Source of the DNA: JAWPMV01 sp038527215
Lineage (GTDB): Bacteria > Bacteroidota > Bacteroidia > J057
Direction: 5' to 3'
DNA: 47,960 nucleotides
Assembly: GCA_038527215.1 (NCBI GenBank)
Contig: JBCBGC010000053.1
Span: 1 to 47,960 of the forward strand
This document shows positions 32,343 through 40,550 of this stretch, piece by piece. A program made the position numbers and the translations under genes. Each line of letters starts with the position of its first letter. Positions within the stretch are counted from its first letter, which is position 1. Under the pieces are notes generated by a model. It made no database searches. It was not told the DNA's origin and saw nothing but the letters and a program-made list of their open reading frames with translations.

Positions 32343-32825
32343 ATGAGTTTTTTAAAAAGTATAAGTCTGCTGGCCCTTTGGGTTGGATTAAGCTGTTTTC
32401 CCCTATTGGTGCAGGCGCAGGTTCCCTACTTCACCTTCCCTGACCTGGATGGCAAGACTTTTACCCATACCCAGCTAGATCCCAACAAGTCCACCATGAT
32501 CATGATGTTCGATCCTTATTGCGATCATTGTGAGACGCAAGCGGGCTGGATTGCGGAAGCTGCCACCAAATTCCAACATGTGCAATTTGTTTTTGTCACT
32601 ATAGAAACCGAGAAGGAACCTATCAAGGCTTTTCGGGATAAGTATTTTGGCAAAACTTCCCTCAAAGAGCAAGTCAAATTTCTACAGGATCCTGACTTCA
32701 TGTTCGAGGAATATTTCGGGTACACAGATGATTCGGTGAATATTTATTTGTTCAAGGCCGGAAAAAAACAGCGGAAATATTTCGGAAAAGAAACAGAAGC
32801 AGAAACTTTGCTGAAATTTTTGTAA
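32343..32825 (+). CDS. Exported thioredoxin-like protein
   Basis: A 160-residue protein with a signal peptide (about 1-26, ending VQAQ) and a TlpA/AhpC-like redoxin domain. The active-site motif is CDHC (Cys60 and Cys63) in MMFDPYCDHCETQAGWI, and a conserved LQDPDFMFEEYFGY follows. It should act in the periplasm as a thiol oxidoreductase, perhaps in cytochrome c or disulfide maintenance; no ccm or dsb gene is adjacent. It begins the plus-strand run, 23 bases ahead of yqeY. Confidence 0.85.
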   Translation: MSFLKSISLLALWVGLSCFPLLVQAQVPYFTFPDLDGKTFTHTQLDPNKSTMIMMFDPYCDHCETQAGWIAEAATKFQHVQFVFVTIETEKEPIKAFRDKYFGKTSLKEQVKFLQDPDFMFEEYFGYTDDSVNIYLFKAGKKQRKYFGKETEAETLLKFL

Positions 32826-32848
32826 GTTTGTCAAGTAATACTTTAGGA

Positions 32849-33301
32849 ATGAGCCTAAAAGAGACTATTGATCAGGACATTAAGACGGCTATGAGAGCCA
32901 AGGACCAGGGAGCACTTCGAGCCCTCCGAGCGGTCAAATCTGCTATTTTGTTAGCTGAAACGGCGGAAGGCAATAAGGGAGAAGCCCTGGATGAAGCCAG
33001 CGAAATGAAAATCTTGACCAAACAAGCTAAACAACGGAAAGACTCCATCGACCAGTTTCGTCAGAACGGCCGGGAAGACCTGGCCGAAAAAGAAGAAGAG
33101 GAATTGGTGGTGATCGAAAAATACCTGCCCAAAGCCCTTTCACCGGAAGAGATCAAAGCTGCCGTAGAGCAAATCATCGCTCAGGTTGGGGCCTCTTCCA
33201 TGAAAGACATGGGTAAAGTCATGGGGATAGCTTCCAAACAACTCGCCGGTAAGGCAGATGGCAAGGCTATTTCTCAAGTGGTCAAATCCATCCTAAGCTA
33301 G
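32849..33301 (+). CDS. yqeY: GatB/YqeY domain-containing protein
   Basis: A 150-residue stand-alone YqeY protein, homologous to the tRNA-binding tail of the GatB subunit of tRNA amidotransferase. Marker sequences are RAKDQGALRALRAVKSAILL, KQRKDSIDQFRQNGREDLAEKE and MKDMGKVMGIASKQLAGKADGKAIS. Its job as a single protein is not settled. The frame is open from a TTG at 32828, but the ATG at 32849 gives the family N terminus. cvpA starts 7 bases after it. Confidence 0.94.
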   Translation: MSLKETIDQDIKTAMRAKDQGALRALRAVKSAILLAETAEGNKGEALDEASEMKILTKQAKQRKDSIDQFRQNGREDLAEKEEEELVVIEKYLPKALSPEEIKAAVEQIIAQVGASSMKDMGKVMGIASKQLAGKADGKAISQVVKSILS

Positions 33302-33308
33302 AGATCGC

Positions 33309-33917
33309 ATGCAAGGCGAACAGTTTGTACTCAATCCATTGGACCTGATCATCGCGGGCGTGATCGTCTTCGGCATGGTCAGGGGTGCCAAAAAAGGCGT
33401 GGTGACCCGCGCCAATAGCTTGCTCACTATCGGGTTATCTATCCTGCTGGGTTTCCGATTGAGAAGGATTGCAGAAAGTCTGTTTCTGGACTATCTGAAT
33501 CTTCAACTCAGTGGAGAGATGGCGGCTATACTGGGATTTTGTACGGCTTTCGTCATTGTCTACCTGGTCATTTCTACCTTATTGGGATACCTGACCACCG
33601 GATTAAAGCGGATCAACATCAAGATTGACAATGCGCTGGGAGCCTTGTTTGGAGGCTTGGTCGCCACCATGGTCCTCAGTGTAGGGCTGATCATTCTCAG
33701 CTATGTCAACTTTCCCTCCAATAGCAATGCTCAAGGGTCTATTTTGTATCCGCATGTGAGGGACTTTTCAAAATATGCAGTCGGCATGGGAGCTGAAGCC
33801 TTGAAAGAAGCCAATCGTCAGATCAATAAATATGGTCTGGGCGGGCCTCCTACCGGTACCAATCCCAGACCTCCTGAACCTCCACCACCAGATAAGCGGC
33901 CGGATGTGATTCGCTGA
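33309..33917 (+). CDS. CvpA family membrane protein
   Basis: The 202-residue protein has four hydrophobic helices in the first 150 residues, with the opening LNPLDLIIAGVIVFGMVRGAKKG characteristic of CvpA. The tail is a soluble Pro-rich segment (GGPPTGTNPRPPEPPPPDKR). CvpA proteins have been linked to colicin V production and envelope stress tolerance; molecular role unclear. It is 7 bases after yqeY and 23 bases before the glutaminase gene. Confidence 0.9.
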   Translation: MQGEQFVLNPLDLIIAGVIVFGMVRGAKKGVVTRANSLLTIGLSILLGFRLRRIAESLFLDYLNLQLSGEMAAILGFCTAFVIVYLVISTLLGYLTTGLKRINIKIDNALGALFGGLVATMVLSVGLIILSYVNFPSNSNAQGSILYPHVRDFSKYAVGMGAEALKEANRQINKYGLGGPPTGTNPRPPEPPPPDKRPDVIR

Positions 33918-33940
33918 TCGCCGGTCCAGTTTCACCGCCT

Positions 33941-34513
33941 TTGATCCTCGTCATCGACAATTTCGATTCCTTTACCTACAACCTGGTCGACCTCCTGGCC
34001 AGGCACACCGAGGTATGGGTACGTCGGAATAATGAAATCAGTCTGGAGGAAATAGACAGCCTCCAACCCCAGGGAATCGTGATTTCCCCTGGCCCCGGCC
34101 GTCCCATGGAAAGCGGGATTTGTCCGGCGGTCATTCAAACCTTCAAGGAAAGCATGCCGATCCTGGGCGTATGCCTGGGCCACCAACTTATCGCAGAATT
34201 GTTCGGCGCAAAAGTAGGCAAGGCCGAACAGCCCATGCATGGGAAGACTTCCTGGGTATATCATCACCAACAATCCATCTTTGAAGGGCTTCCCTCTCCG
34301 CTCAAAGTAATGCGCTACCATTCCCTGCTGGTAGACCATCGGGCCTTTCCAGATGAACTGAGCCCTATAGCCTTTACTGGCAAAGGGGAAATAATGGGAA
34401 TTCAGCATAAATTGTATAATTTGGCGGGCATACAATTTCATCCTGAATCCGTTTTATCAGAGGGAGGTGAGCAGTTAGTCAGGAATTGGCTGCAAAGGGT
34501 TTGGTCCCGATAA
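33941..34513 (+). CDS. pabA: Glutamine amidotransferase of anthranilate/aminodeoxychorismate synthase
   Basis: The 190-residue class I glutaminase supplies ammonia for anthranilate (TrpG) or aminodeoxychorismate (PabA) synthesis; the sequence cannot say which. The catalytic triad is visible: Cys78 in ILGVCLGHQLIAE, His167 and Glu169 in IQFHPESVL. The opening MILVIDNFDSFTYNLVDLL is the canonical N terminus, and its first codon is TTG with no ATG alternative. No pabB or trpE lies in this window, so the synthase partner is elsewhere, and the subunit may be shared by both pathways. Confidence 0.92.
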   Translation: MILVIDNFDSFTYNLVDLLARHTEVWVRRNNEISLEEIDSLQPQGIVISPGPGRPMESGICPAVIQTFKESMPILGVCLGHQLIAELFGAKVGKAEQPMHGKTSWVYHHQQSIFEGLPSPLKVMRYHSLLVDHRAFPDELSPIAFTGKGEIMGIQHKLYNLAGIQFHPESVLSEGGEQLVRNWLQRVWSR

Positions 34514-34547
34514 GGCTTGCTCCTATATTCAGGTAACAAAATGTAGT

Positions 34548-35318
34548 ATGGACCTGCGCATTCGATCCGAGCAAGGATATCAATATGTTGAAGAAGGAAG
34601 TGGCCCGAATTTGGTGTTGCTACATGGGTTATTTGGCGCCTTGAGTAATTTTCAGCATGTATTTGAAGCATTTGGAAAAGACTACCGGGTGATCATTCCC
34701 CTGCTACCCATTTTCGAAAAGAGTCATGCGGATGCTACCGTGGCTGGGCTGACCGATTACCTGGAAGGATTTTTCGAAGCAAAAAAGCTGGGTTCAAGCA
34801 TTCTGATGGGTAATTCACTGGGAGGGCATATTGCGCTGGTTTTTGCGCTCCGTAAACCCGAACTGGCTTCCTGTCTCATCCTGACCGGTAGTTCTGGCTT
34901 GTTTGAGTCCGGTATGGGCTCAGGTTTTCCCCGCAGAAGTAGTTATGAATTTATCAAGGAACGCGTAGGCTTTACCTTCTATGATCCGAACATCGCCTCC
35001 AAAGAAATGGTAGACGAAATTTTCGAGGCGATGGCCGATAATTTCAAAACCCTACGCGTTATCAAAACGGCCCGTTCTGCCCAGCGGCACAATCTCCGAT
35101 ACGACCTGCCCAACATTCAGGCTCCTACGCTGTTAGTATGGGGGTTGAATGATAATATTACGCCGCCACACGTAGCCCATGAATTCGAGAAATTGATCCC
35201 GAAAGCCGAGTTGGCATTCATTGATAAATGCGGCCATGCTCCGATGATGGAACAGCCCGCTGAATTTAACCGTATTGTACATAAGTTCCTCCAAAAACAC
35301 ATGCAAGTTATAGCCTAA
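34548..35318 (+). CDS. Alpha/beta hydrolase
   Basis: The 256-residue protein has the full alpha/beta hydrolase signature: oxyanion HGLFGALSNF, nucleophile Ser90 in GNSLGG, acid Asp202 in WGLNDNITP and base His230 in KCGHAPMMEQP. It lacks a signal peptide. The substrate is unknown; its closest general type is a C-C or ester hydrolase such as MhpC/BioH. Its stop codon overlaps the ATG of the CBS gene by one base, so the two are translationally coupled. Confidence 0.92.
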   Translation: MDLRIRSEQGYQYVEEGSGPNLVLLHGLFGALSNFQHVFEAFGKDYRVIIPLLPIFEKSHADATVAGLTDYLEGFFEAKKLGSSILMGNSLGGHIALVFALRKPELASCLILTGSSGLFESGMGSGFPRRSSYEFIKERVGFTFYDPNIASKEMVDEIFEAMADNFKTLRVIKTARSAQRHNLRYDLPNIQAPTLLVWGLNDNITPPHVAHEFEKLIPKAELAFIDKCGHAPMMEQPAEFNRIVHKFLQKHMQVIA

Positions 35319-35983
35319 TGATCGTACGTGAACTCATCTCAGATATCCTGCCATCTGTCCTATCTTCAGACACCGCTAGCCGGGCGCTAAGCTGGATGGG
35401 AGAGTTCAAACTTTCGCAACTGCCCATCGTGGACGAAGGCAAGTACGTAGGCTTAATCACCGAAGACGATATCCTCGACGCCGCCGCCCCGGACTTGGAA
35501 GTGGGGGAGATGAAGTTTTCCGGATGGGACAGCGCCTATATTTACGAAGAGAATCACATCTACGACGGCATCGACCTGATGAGCAAACTCGGGTTGGAAA
35601 TCTTGCCGGTCTTGGATGAAGAAAATACCTACCTGGGAGTGATCACCTTCCGGGACATTTCCCGTCACCTGGGGACTTTATTTGCCCTGCAGGACCCTGG
35701 CGGAATACTCGTATTACAAGTTCGCCGCGACAGTTACGTGCTGTCTGAGATCGGGCGAATCGTAGAATCAGAGGATGCAGCGGTACTCAGTCTTTATCTC
35801 AGTGCTTCGCCTATATCCAACGATCTCCTGGTCACCATGAAGCTCAATGTCGAAGACCTTTCCCGGGTTGTCTCCAGCTTTGAACGATTTGATTATCAAG
35901 TCGTGCGGGTATACCACCGGGGAGAAGCCGTGGATGACTACCGCCGCAATCTGGATGCCCTGATCAAGTATCTGGAGATGTAA
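35318..35983 (+). CDS. CBS-domain pair protein
   Basis: A 221-residue cytoplasmic protein with two CBS domains (about 5-60 and 70-130; LPIVDEGKYVGLITEDDIL and LPVLDEENTYLGVITFRDIS). A C-terminal ACT-like part (about 140-220) follows. CBS pairs bind adenosine ligands and regulate partners. In Bacteroidota a gene of this type commonly precedes nadK, and here a TamA-like barrel gene is inserted between them. It overlaps the hydrolase gene by one base. Confidence 0.88.
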   Translation: MIVRELISDILPSVLSSDTASRALSWMGEFKLSQLPIVDEGKYVGLITEDDILDAAAPDLEVGEMKFSGWDSAYIYEENHIYDGIDLMSKLGLEILPVLDEENTYLGVITFRDISRHLGTLFALQDPGGILVLQVRRDSYVLSEIGRIVESEDAAVLSLYLSASPISNDLLVTMKLNVEDLSRVVSSFERFDYQVVRVYHRGEAVDDYRRNLDALIKYLEM

Positions 35984-35996
35984 GTTACTATTTGGC

Positions 35997-37454
35997 ATGC
36001 TGAAAAGGCAGCGCTATGTTTTCCTTGTTTTAACCTACTCACTCGGGCTTCTGGCCCCGCATAAGCTGCTGGTTGCGCAAGCAGACAGCGCACGGGTTCT
36101 CCAACAGATCATTATTCTGGGGGCGGACAAAACCAAGGATTGGGTAATTCTGCGGGAATTGACTTTTGCCAAAGGCAAGGCATACACCCTGAAAAACCTG
36201 GAAGCAGAAATCCCGCAGAGCGAGCAAAACATCTATAACCTCAAACTCTTCAATGAAGCGGCCATAGAAATCCAGGTGACCAATGTTGGGCTAGCCGCTA
36301 TCATTCGGGTGAAAGAACGCTGGTATCTGATAGGCTACCCTACCCTACGGCTGGAAGAACGAAATACCTATGATCTGGTCAATGCTTTGCTGGACTTGAA
36401 TTTCCGACGCATTACCTACGGACTGAATGCCCAGTGGCGCAATATCACCGGGCGGAATGAAACCCTTACCTTTTCAGGCAAGCTGGGCTTTTCCCAAAGC
36501 CTGGTGGTAGACTATCATCGACCTGGGGTCTGGGGAAGTCGCAGCCTTGATTTTACCATAGGCGGTTCCATCAGAAGGGAAAAAGAAATCATTCTGGGGA
36601 CAGAAAGGGGGGTGGTTCAATGGAGGCGCATAGACCTGCAGCCTTTTCAGCGGTCGCAGGAAGCCTACGTCGTCCTGAATAAGCGGTGGCGACTCTACCA
36701 CAATTTCACGGTGAGACTCGGCTACAAACGCTTTGTCTTTGCGGATAGCCTCCGAACTTTCTTCTTGAATGGTGAAGTTGCCCAACCGATTCCTCTTTCC
36801 AGCCTGGAAGGCCGCCTGCCCTCCCTTACGGCAGCCTATGCCTATGATACCCGCGATCTTCGAGCCTTTCCCTTGCGAGGCATAAAGGCGCAAGCCTTCG
36901 GACGACTGGTAGGTCCCAAAGGCCTGGGCAGCACCCAATTTGCTAAGTTGGGAGGAACCTGGGCGCATCACTTACCTTTAGGAGATAAGTGGAACTTTGC
37001 CTACGGGACCCATCATATCTTTAGCTGGGGAGATTCCTTGCCTTTTAGCGAGAAAAATTTTCACGGACGGAGCAATGGGGAATTTAATGGGATCAGCACC
37101 AATATTCGGGGATATGAGCCGTACATGATAGACGGGACCTATATCAACATGAACAAAGCAGAACTTAAATATGCCCTGGTTCCCAGGCAGTTGGTAGAAT
37201 TACCGGATATGCCTTTGGCCCAGTTCCGGACGGTCCCCTTTGGTTGCTACCTAAGCCTGTTTGTAGATACCGGCTATATCATAGACCAAAACTTTAACAA
37301 CCAAGATCAGTTTTTAAAAGACCAGTGGTTGTTGGGGTACGGAGCAGGGGTTAATTTGATTGGCGTCTATGACCTGCTGCTTCGGGTAGAGTACACGCGT
37401 AATCATTTAGGGCAAGGTGGCCTATATATTCATACTACAGTTCCTATCAAATGA
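35997..37454 (+). CDS. BamA/TamA-like outer-membrane barrel protein
   Basis: The 485-residue exported protein has a signal peptide (about 1-27, LLVAQ), one POTRA-like domain (about 35-110; IIILGADKTKDWVILREL) and a C-terminal beta barrel of the Omp85 type. The loop-6 motif appears as NIRGYEPYMIDG (RGYE in place of the VRGF consensus). With one POTRA it is much smaller than BamA and resembles the short Omp85 proteins of Bacteroidota. It sits between the CBS gene and nadK, with the last 4 bases overlapping nadK. Confidence 0.85.
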   Translation: MLKRQRYVFLVLTYSLGLLAPHKLLVAQADSARVLQQIIILGADKTKDWVILRELTFAKGKAYTLKNLEAEIPQSEQNIYNLKLFNEAAIEIQVTNVGLAAIIRVKERWYLIGYPTLRLEERNTYDLVNALLDLNFRRITYGLNAQWRNITGRNETLTFSGKLGFSQSLVVDYHRPGVWGSRSLDFTIGGSIRREKEIILGTERGVVQWRRIDLQPFQRSQEAYVVLNKRWRLYHNFTVRLGYKRFVFADSLRTFFLNGEVAQPIPLSSLEGRLPSLTAAYAYDTRDLRAFPLRGIKAQAFGRLVGPKGLGSTQFAKLGGTWAHHLPLGDKWNFAYGTHHIFSWGDSLPFSEKNFHGRSNGEFNGISTNIRGYEPYMIDGTYINMNKAELKYALVPRQLVELPDMPLAQFRTVPFGCYLSLFVDTGYIIDQNFNNQDQFLKDQWLLGYGAGVNLIGVYDLLLRVEYTRNHLGQGGLYIHTTVPIK

Positions 37455-38338
37455 ACATTGCCATATTTGGGAGAATCACGGATAACACTGACCTCAACGT
37501 CCTGGTAACCTTTTTCCAGTATCTGCGGACAGAGGAAATATCCTTTAGCATCTATGCCCCTTACGCCCGCAAGCTATTCGAACGGGTGCCCCAGGAACTC
37601 AATCCCGATAATACGCCCGTATTCTACGAACAATCGGAACTAGCGGACTGCAAATTTTTGTACTGCTTTGGCGGAGATGGAACCGTCCTGGAAGCGGTTC
37701 GCTTTGCCGGCAAGCTGGGTATCCCGATTCTGGGCGTCAATTTTGGTCGCCTGGGTTATCTCACCAGCATTACCCAACACGACCTTATCCAGGCTACGGC
37801 TTCCTTGTTGCAAGATGTATATCGAATTGACCGGCGTTCCCTGCTTACCGTGGTTTCCGATCCTCCTGGGTTGTTTGGGGAGAACCCCCATGGCATCAAT
37901 GACCTGACCATCCATAAGAGCAATAGCAACGAGATGATCACGGTTCATACCTATATCAATGGGGAGTTTCTTAATTCCTATTGGGGGGATGGATTGATCG
38001 TGGCTACGCCGACGGGCTCGACGGCGTATAGCCTTTCTTGCGGGGGGCCGATTATTTTTCCCAGCTCTGCCACCTTTGCCATCACCCCGGTCGCGCCGCA
38101 CTCTCTGACCGTAAGACCGGTCATCATTCCAGACGATTGGGTGGTTTCCTTTGAGATAGATTCTCGCTCTGGGGGCGCCATGGTAGCCCTGGACACCCGG
38201 ACAGAATTGGTTCAGGCCAAAACCGCGATCGCAGTAAGAAGGGCAGATTTCAAGGTAAAACTACTCAGACTGAGCCACACCAAACACGTAGATAATCTCA
38301 GAAGAAGCCTGATGTGGGGGATCGACAATCGGAATTGA
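37451..38338 (+). CDS. nadK: NAD kinase
   Basis: NAD kinase phosphorylates NAD to NADP and is essential. The 295-residue protein has the GGDGT motif (residues 74-78) in FLYCFGGDGTVLEAVRFAG and the glycine-rich second motif TPTGSTAYSLSCGGPI. The ATGA overlap (37451-37454) couples it to the barrel gene. A long spacer follows. Confidence 0.96.
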   Translation: MNIAIFGRITDNTDLNVLVTFFQYLRTEEISFSIYAPYARKLFERVPQELNPDNTPVFYEQSELADCKFLYCFGGDGTVLEAVRFAGKLGIPILGVNFGRLGYLTSITQHDLIQATASLLQDVYRIDRRSLLTVVSDPPGLFGENPHGINDLTIHKSNSNEMITVHTYINGEFLNSYWGDGLIVATPTGSTAYSLSCGGPIIFPSSATFAITPVAPHSLTVRPVIIPDDWVVSFEIDSRSGGAMVALDTRTELVQAKTAIAVRRADFKVKLLRLSHTKHVDNLRRSLMWGIDNRN

Positions 38339-38669
38339 GCAACTTTTTTATACATTTACGGTCCCTAGGCAAATAATAAGTAGGGAATTTGGGGCCTTCT
38401 TACATCCATCTATAGCAAACCTTTACCTTTTTTTCATTGACATAATCTGTTATCTATGTAAGGGGAGCCAAAACAATGGTTCTGAAGGAAGATATATATC
38501 TCCCATATTTGGATTCAAAGATCGCATTTTACACCAAAGAAACTTTTCATCTTCCCGTTTAATGCTCTGGTTCATAACTTTGAAATCCTTTCGCTTATAA
38601 TTAACTTTGACGCCCCTTCGTTAGTACTGCATGATTGTCTTTCGTCCACCTCTAAAAGTTATCAATAGC
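38339..38669. other. Spacer between nadK and the DUF6089 gene
   Basis: About 330 bases, mostly AT-rich. It contains one weak inverted repeat (TCCCTA 38362-38367 with TAGGGA 38381-38386) and, at the right, a strong predicted promoter. I see no supportable ORF or terminator. Confidence 0.5.
38579..38609 (+). promoter_or_regulatory. Strong predicted Bacteroidota promoter for the DUF6089 gene
   Basis: TTTG (38579-38582), 19 bases, TAACTTTG (38602-38609): both boxes match the consensus exactly and so does the spacing. The start would lie near 38616, allowing a leader of about 54 bases to the ATG at 38670. Confidence 0.75.
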
Positions 38670-39521
38670 ATGAGGGAATTGAGGATTTTCTCTGTTTTAT
38701 TTCTCACCTGTCTGCTCTGGCAGGATTTGAGCGCGCAAACGTACCGACACAGTTATTTTCGGGTAGGGGTTTCAACCGGAACCACCCATTACCTCGGAGA
38801 CCTGGACGACGATTTTGCCGTAAAATTTACCCGACCTGGTGTAGGTATTCAGGGCTCTTACCGTTTCAATCCTTTTATGATGGCCCGTCTGGGCTTCTTT
38901 CAGGGATGGATTAGCGGAAATGATGCCGTGTCAAACAATGTTCCCCGGAACAGAAGGAACCTGAGCTTCCGCTCTCCTATTCAGGAGGTGAGCCTGACCT
39001 TTTCGTTTGACTTTCTCCCTACCGATCGTCAATATAATTATCGTCCCACCTACACGCCTTATGTGTTTGGGGGCATCGCCATTTTTAATTTCAATCCCCA
39101 GGCTGAATTAGGGGGTCGATATTATGACCTTCAGCCCCTGGGCACCGAAGGGCAGTTCCTGTCTGATCCCAATGGACAGCTACCGGAGCCTTATGCGCTC
39201 ACCCAGTTTGCCGTGCCTTTGGGCGTAGGGGTACGCTTTTCCCTCTCCAAGCGCTTTGACCTGGAACTAGAAACAGGGTTTAGGAAAACCTTTACCGATT
39301 ATCTTGATGACGTAAGTGGTCGGTATCCGGACCTGGAAGAGCTGGAAGCGCAGAATCCCGTAGCGGCCCTGCTTTCCGATCGTATCAACACCGACCTATT
39401 TCCAGATGGAGCAGCCTCCGTCAACGGGATACGGGGCGACCGGACCCAGCAAGACTGGTACATTTACTCCAACGTCAGGATCAGCTTTATCCTCGACTGG
39501 GTAAAATGTCCTCAATTTTAA
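38670..39521 (+). CDS. DUF6089-like outer-membrane beta-barrel protein
   Basis: A signal peptide (MRELRIFSVLFLTCLLWQDL, cut near SAQ) precedes a barrel protein of 283 residues in total. Strand-like segments with alternating aromatic residues run throughout (YFRVGVSTGTTHYLGDLDDD, VSLTFSFDFLP, IYSNVRISFILDW at the end). It resembles the DUF6089 family, which occupies this position between nadK and uppS in many Bacteroidota. An ATG at 38631 would add 13 residues ahead of the signal, so the ATG at 38670 is preferred. A bidirectional terminator follows directly. Confidence 0.82.
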   Translation: MRELRIFSVLFLTCLLWQDLSAQTYRHSYFRVGVSTGTTHYLGDLDDDFAVKFTRPGVGIQGSYRFNPFMMARLGFFQGWISGNDAVSNNVPRNRRNLSFRSPIQEVSLTFSFDFLPTDRQYNYRPTYTPYVFGGIAIFNFNPQAELGGRYYDLQPLGTEGQFLSDPNGQLPEPYALTQFAVPLGVGVRFSLSKRFDLELETGFRKTFTDYLDDVSGRYPDLEELEAQNPVAALLSDRINTDLFPDGAASVNGIRGDRTQQDWYIYSNVRISFILDWVKCPQF

Positions 39522-39542
39522 TCAAACACCTTGAATAATAAG

Positions 39543-39574
39543 ACAGGCCATCCTGAGGATGGCCTGTTTTTTTT
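39543..39574. terminator. Intrinsic terminator after the DUF6089 gene
   Basis: ACAGGCCATCC (39543-39553) pairs perfectly with GGATGGCCTGT (39557-39567), followed by seven or more T residues. Confidence 0.92.
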
Positions 39575-39694
39575 GTCCCGAGGCTGACGATTTTGAGAAA
39601 AATTACGTCTTAGCTTTAGAAGGGAAAAAATTCCAGGGACATGCAACCTTTGGGCGGATTCTTACCTCTACCCAGAAGGATCAAGAAAAAGCGC

Positions 39695-39725
39695 TTTTTA
39701 CAGAGAAGGCTATTTATTACTTTTG
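39695..39725 (+). promoter_or_regulatory. Predicted promoter of the uppS-bamA operon
   Basis: TTTT (39695-39698), 19 bases, TACTTTTG (39718-39725). The -7 box is a perfect TAnnTTTG and the spacing is ideal. The start would be near 39732, giving a leader of about 73 bases. Confidence 0.7.
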
Positions 39726-39804
39726 TGGCGCTCGTGGCAGGGCAACCGATCGTACTTGACCACGTTATTCAACTACACTTGAACACCCGCCCCGGAAGGA
39801 ATTG

Positions 39805-40548
39805 ATGGACCTGAAAGAGAAGATACATCCCGATAAGCTGCCTCGTCATGTTGCTATCATCATGGATGGCAACGGTCGCTGGGCCAGAAAAAAAGGCAAC
39901 ATGCGGGTTTTTGGCCACAGAAATGCCATTAAAGCCGTTAGGGATACCACCGAGGGAGCTGCTGAACTGGGTGTTGAATATGTGACTCTCTACGCTTTTT
40001 CTACAGAAAACTGGAACCGACCCAAAGCTGAAGTAGACGCACTGATGACTTTGCTGGTAGAGACCATACATAAAGAAACTGCTACGCTGATGGATAACGA
40101 CATCCGCCTGCATACGATTGGTCAGACCTCCCGTCTGCCCAAAGGATGCCAGCGGCAGTTGGCAGAGGCGATGGAGAAAACCCGCAACAACCAGCGCATG
40201 ACCCTTACCCTGGCGCTGAGTTATGGTTCCCGGGCCGATCTCATGGAAGCGACCCGCACCCTGGCCCAACAATGCAAAGAGGGCCTGCTTCAACCAGAGC
40301 AAATCGACGAATCGCATATTAGGGCAGCCCTCAGTACCCGGGACTTGCCCGACCCTGAATTGCTTATCCGGACATCAGGGGAATACCGCATCAGCAACTT
40401 CCTGCTTTGGGAGATCGCTTATGCGGAAATCTTTTTTACCGAGAAACTGTGGCCCGATTTCCGGCGCCAGGACTTGTACGAAGCCCTTATCGACTTCCAG
40501 CAGCGGGAGCGTAGGTTTGGCAAAATCAGTGAACAAATTCACAAATAG
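39805..40548 (+). CDS. uppS: Isoprenyl transferase (undecaprenyl diphosphate synthase type)
   Basis: The 247-residue cis-prenyltransferase builds the C55 lipid carrier for peptidoglycan and surface glycans from FPP and IPP. The catalytic Asp21 lies in HVAIIMDGNGRWARKKG, and conserved blocks are TLYAFSTENWNRP and DLLIRTSGEYRISNFLLWEIAYAE-like (here PELLIRTSGEYRISN). The ATG at 39805 is preferred to a TTG one codon upstream. bamA starts 2 bases after its TAG stop. Confidence 0.96.
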   Translation: MDLKEKIHPDKLPRHVAIIMDGNGRWARKKGNMRVFGHRNAIKAVRDTTEGAAELGVEYVTLYAFSTENWNRPKAEVDALMTLLVETIHKETATLMDNDIRLHTIGQTSRLPKGCQRQLAEAMEKTRNNQRMTLTLALSYGSRADLMEATRTLAQQCKEGLLQPEQIDESHIRAALSTRDLPDPELLIRTSGEYRISNFLLWEIAYAEIFFTEKLWPDFRRQDLYEALIDFQQRERRFGKISEQIHK

Positions 40549-40550
40549 TG

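Noticed and set aside
39559..39759. 66-residue open frame between the DUF6089 gene and uppS
   Set aside because: Its start lies inside a terminator hairpin and its sequence has no recognisable features; the uppS promoter lies within it.
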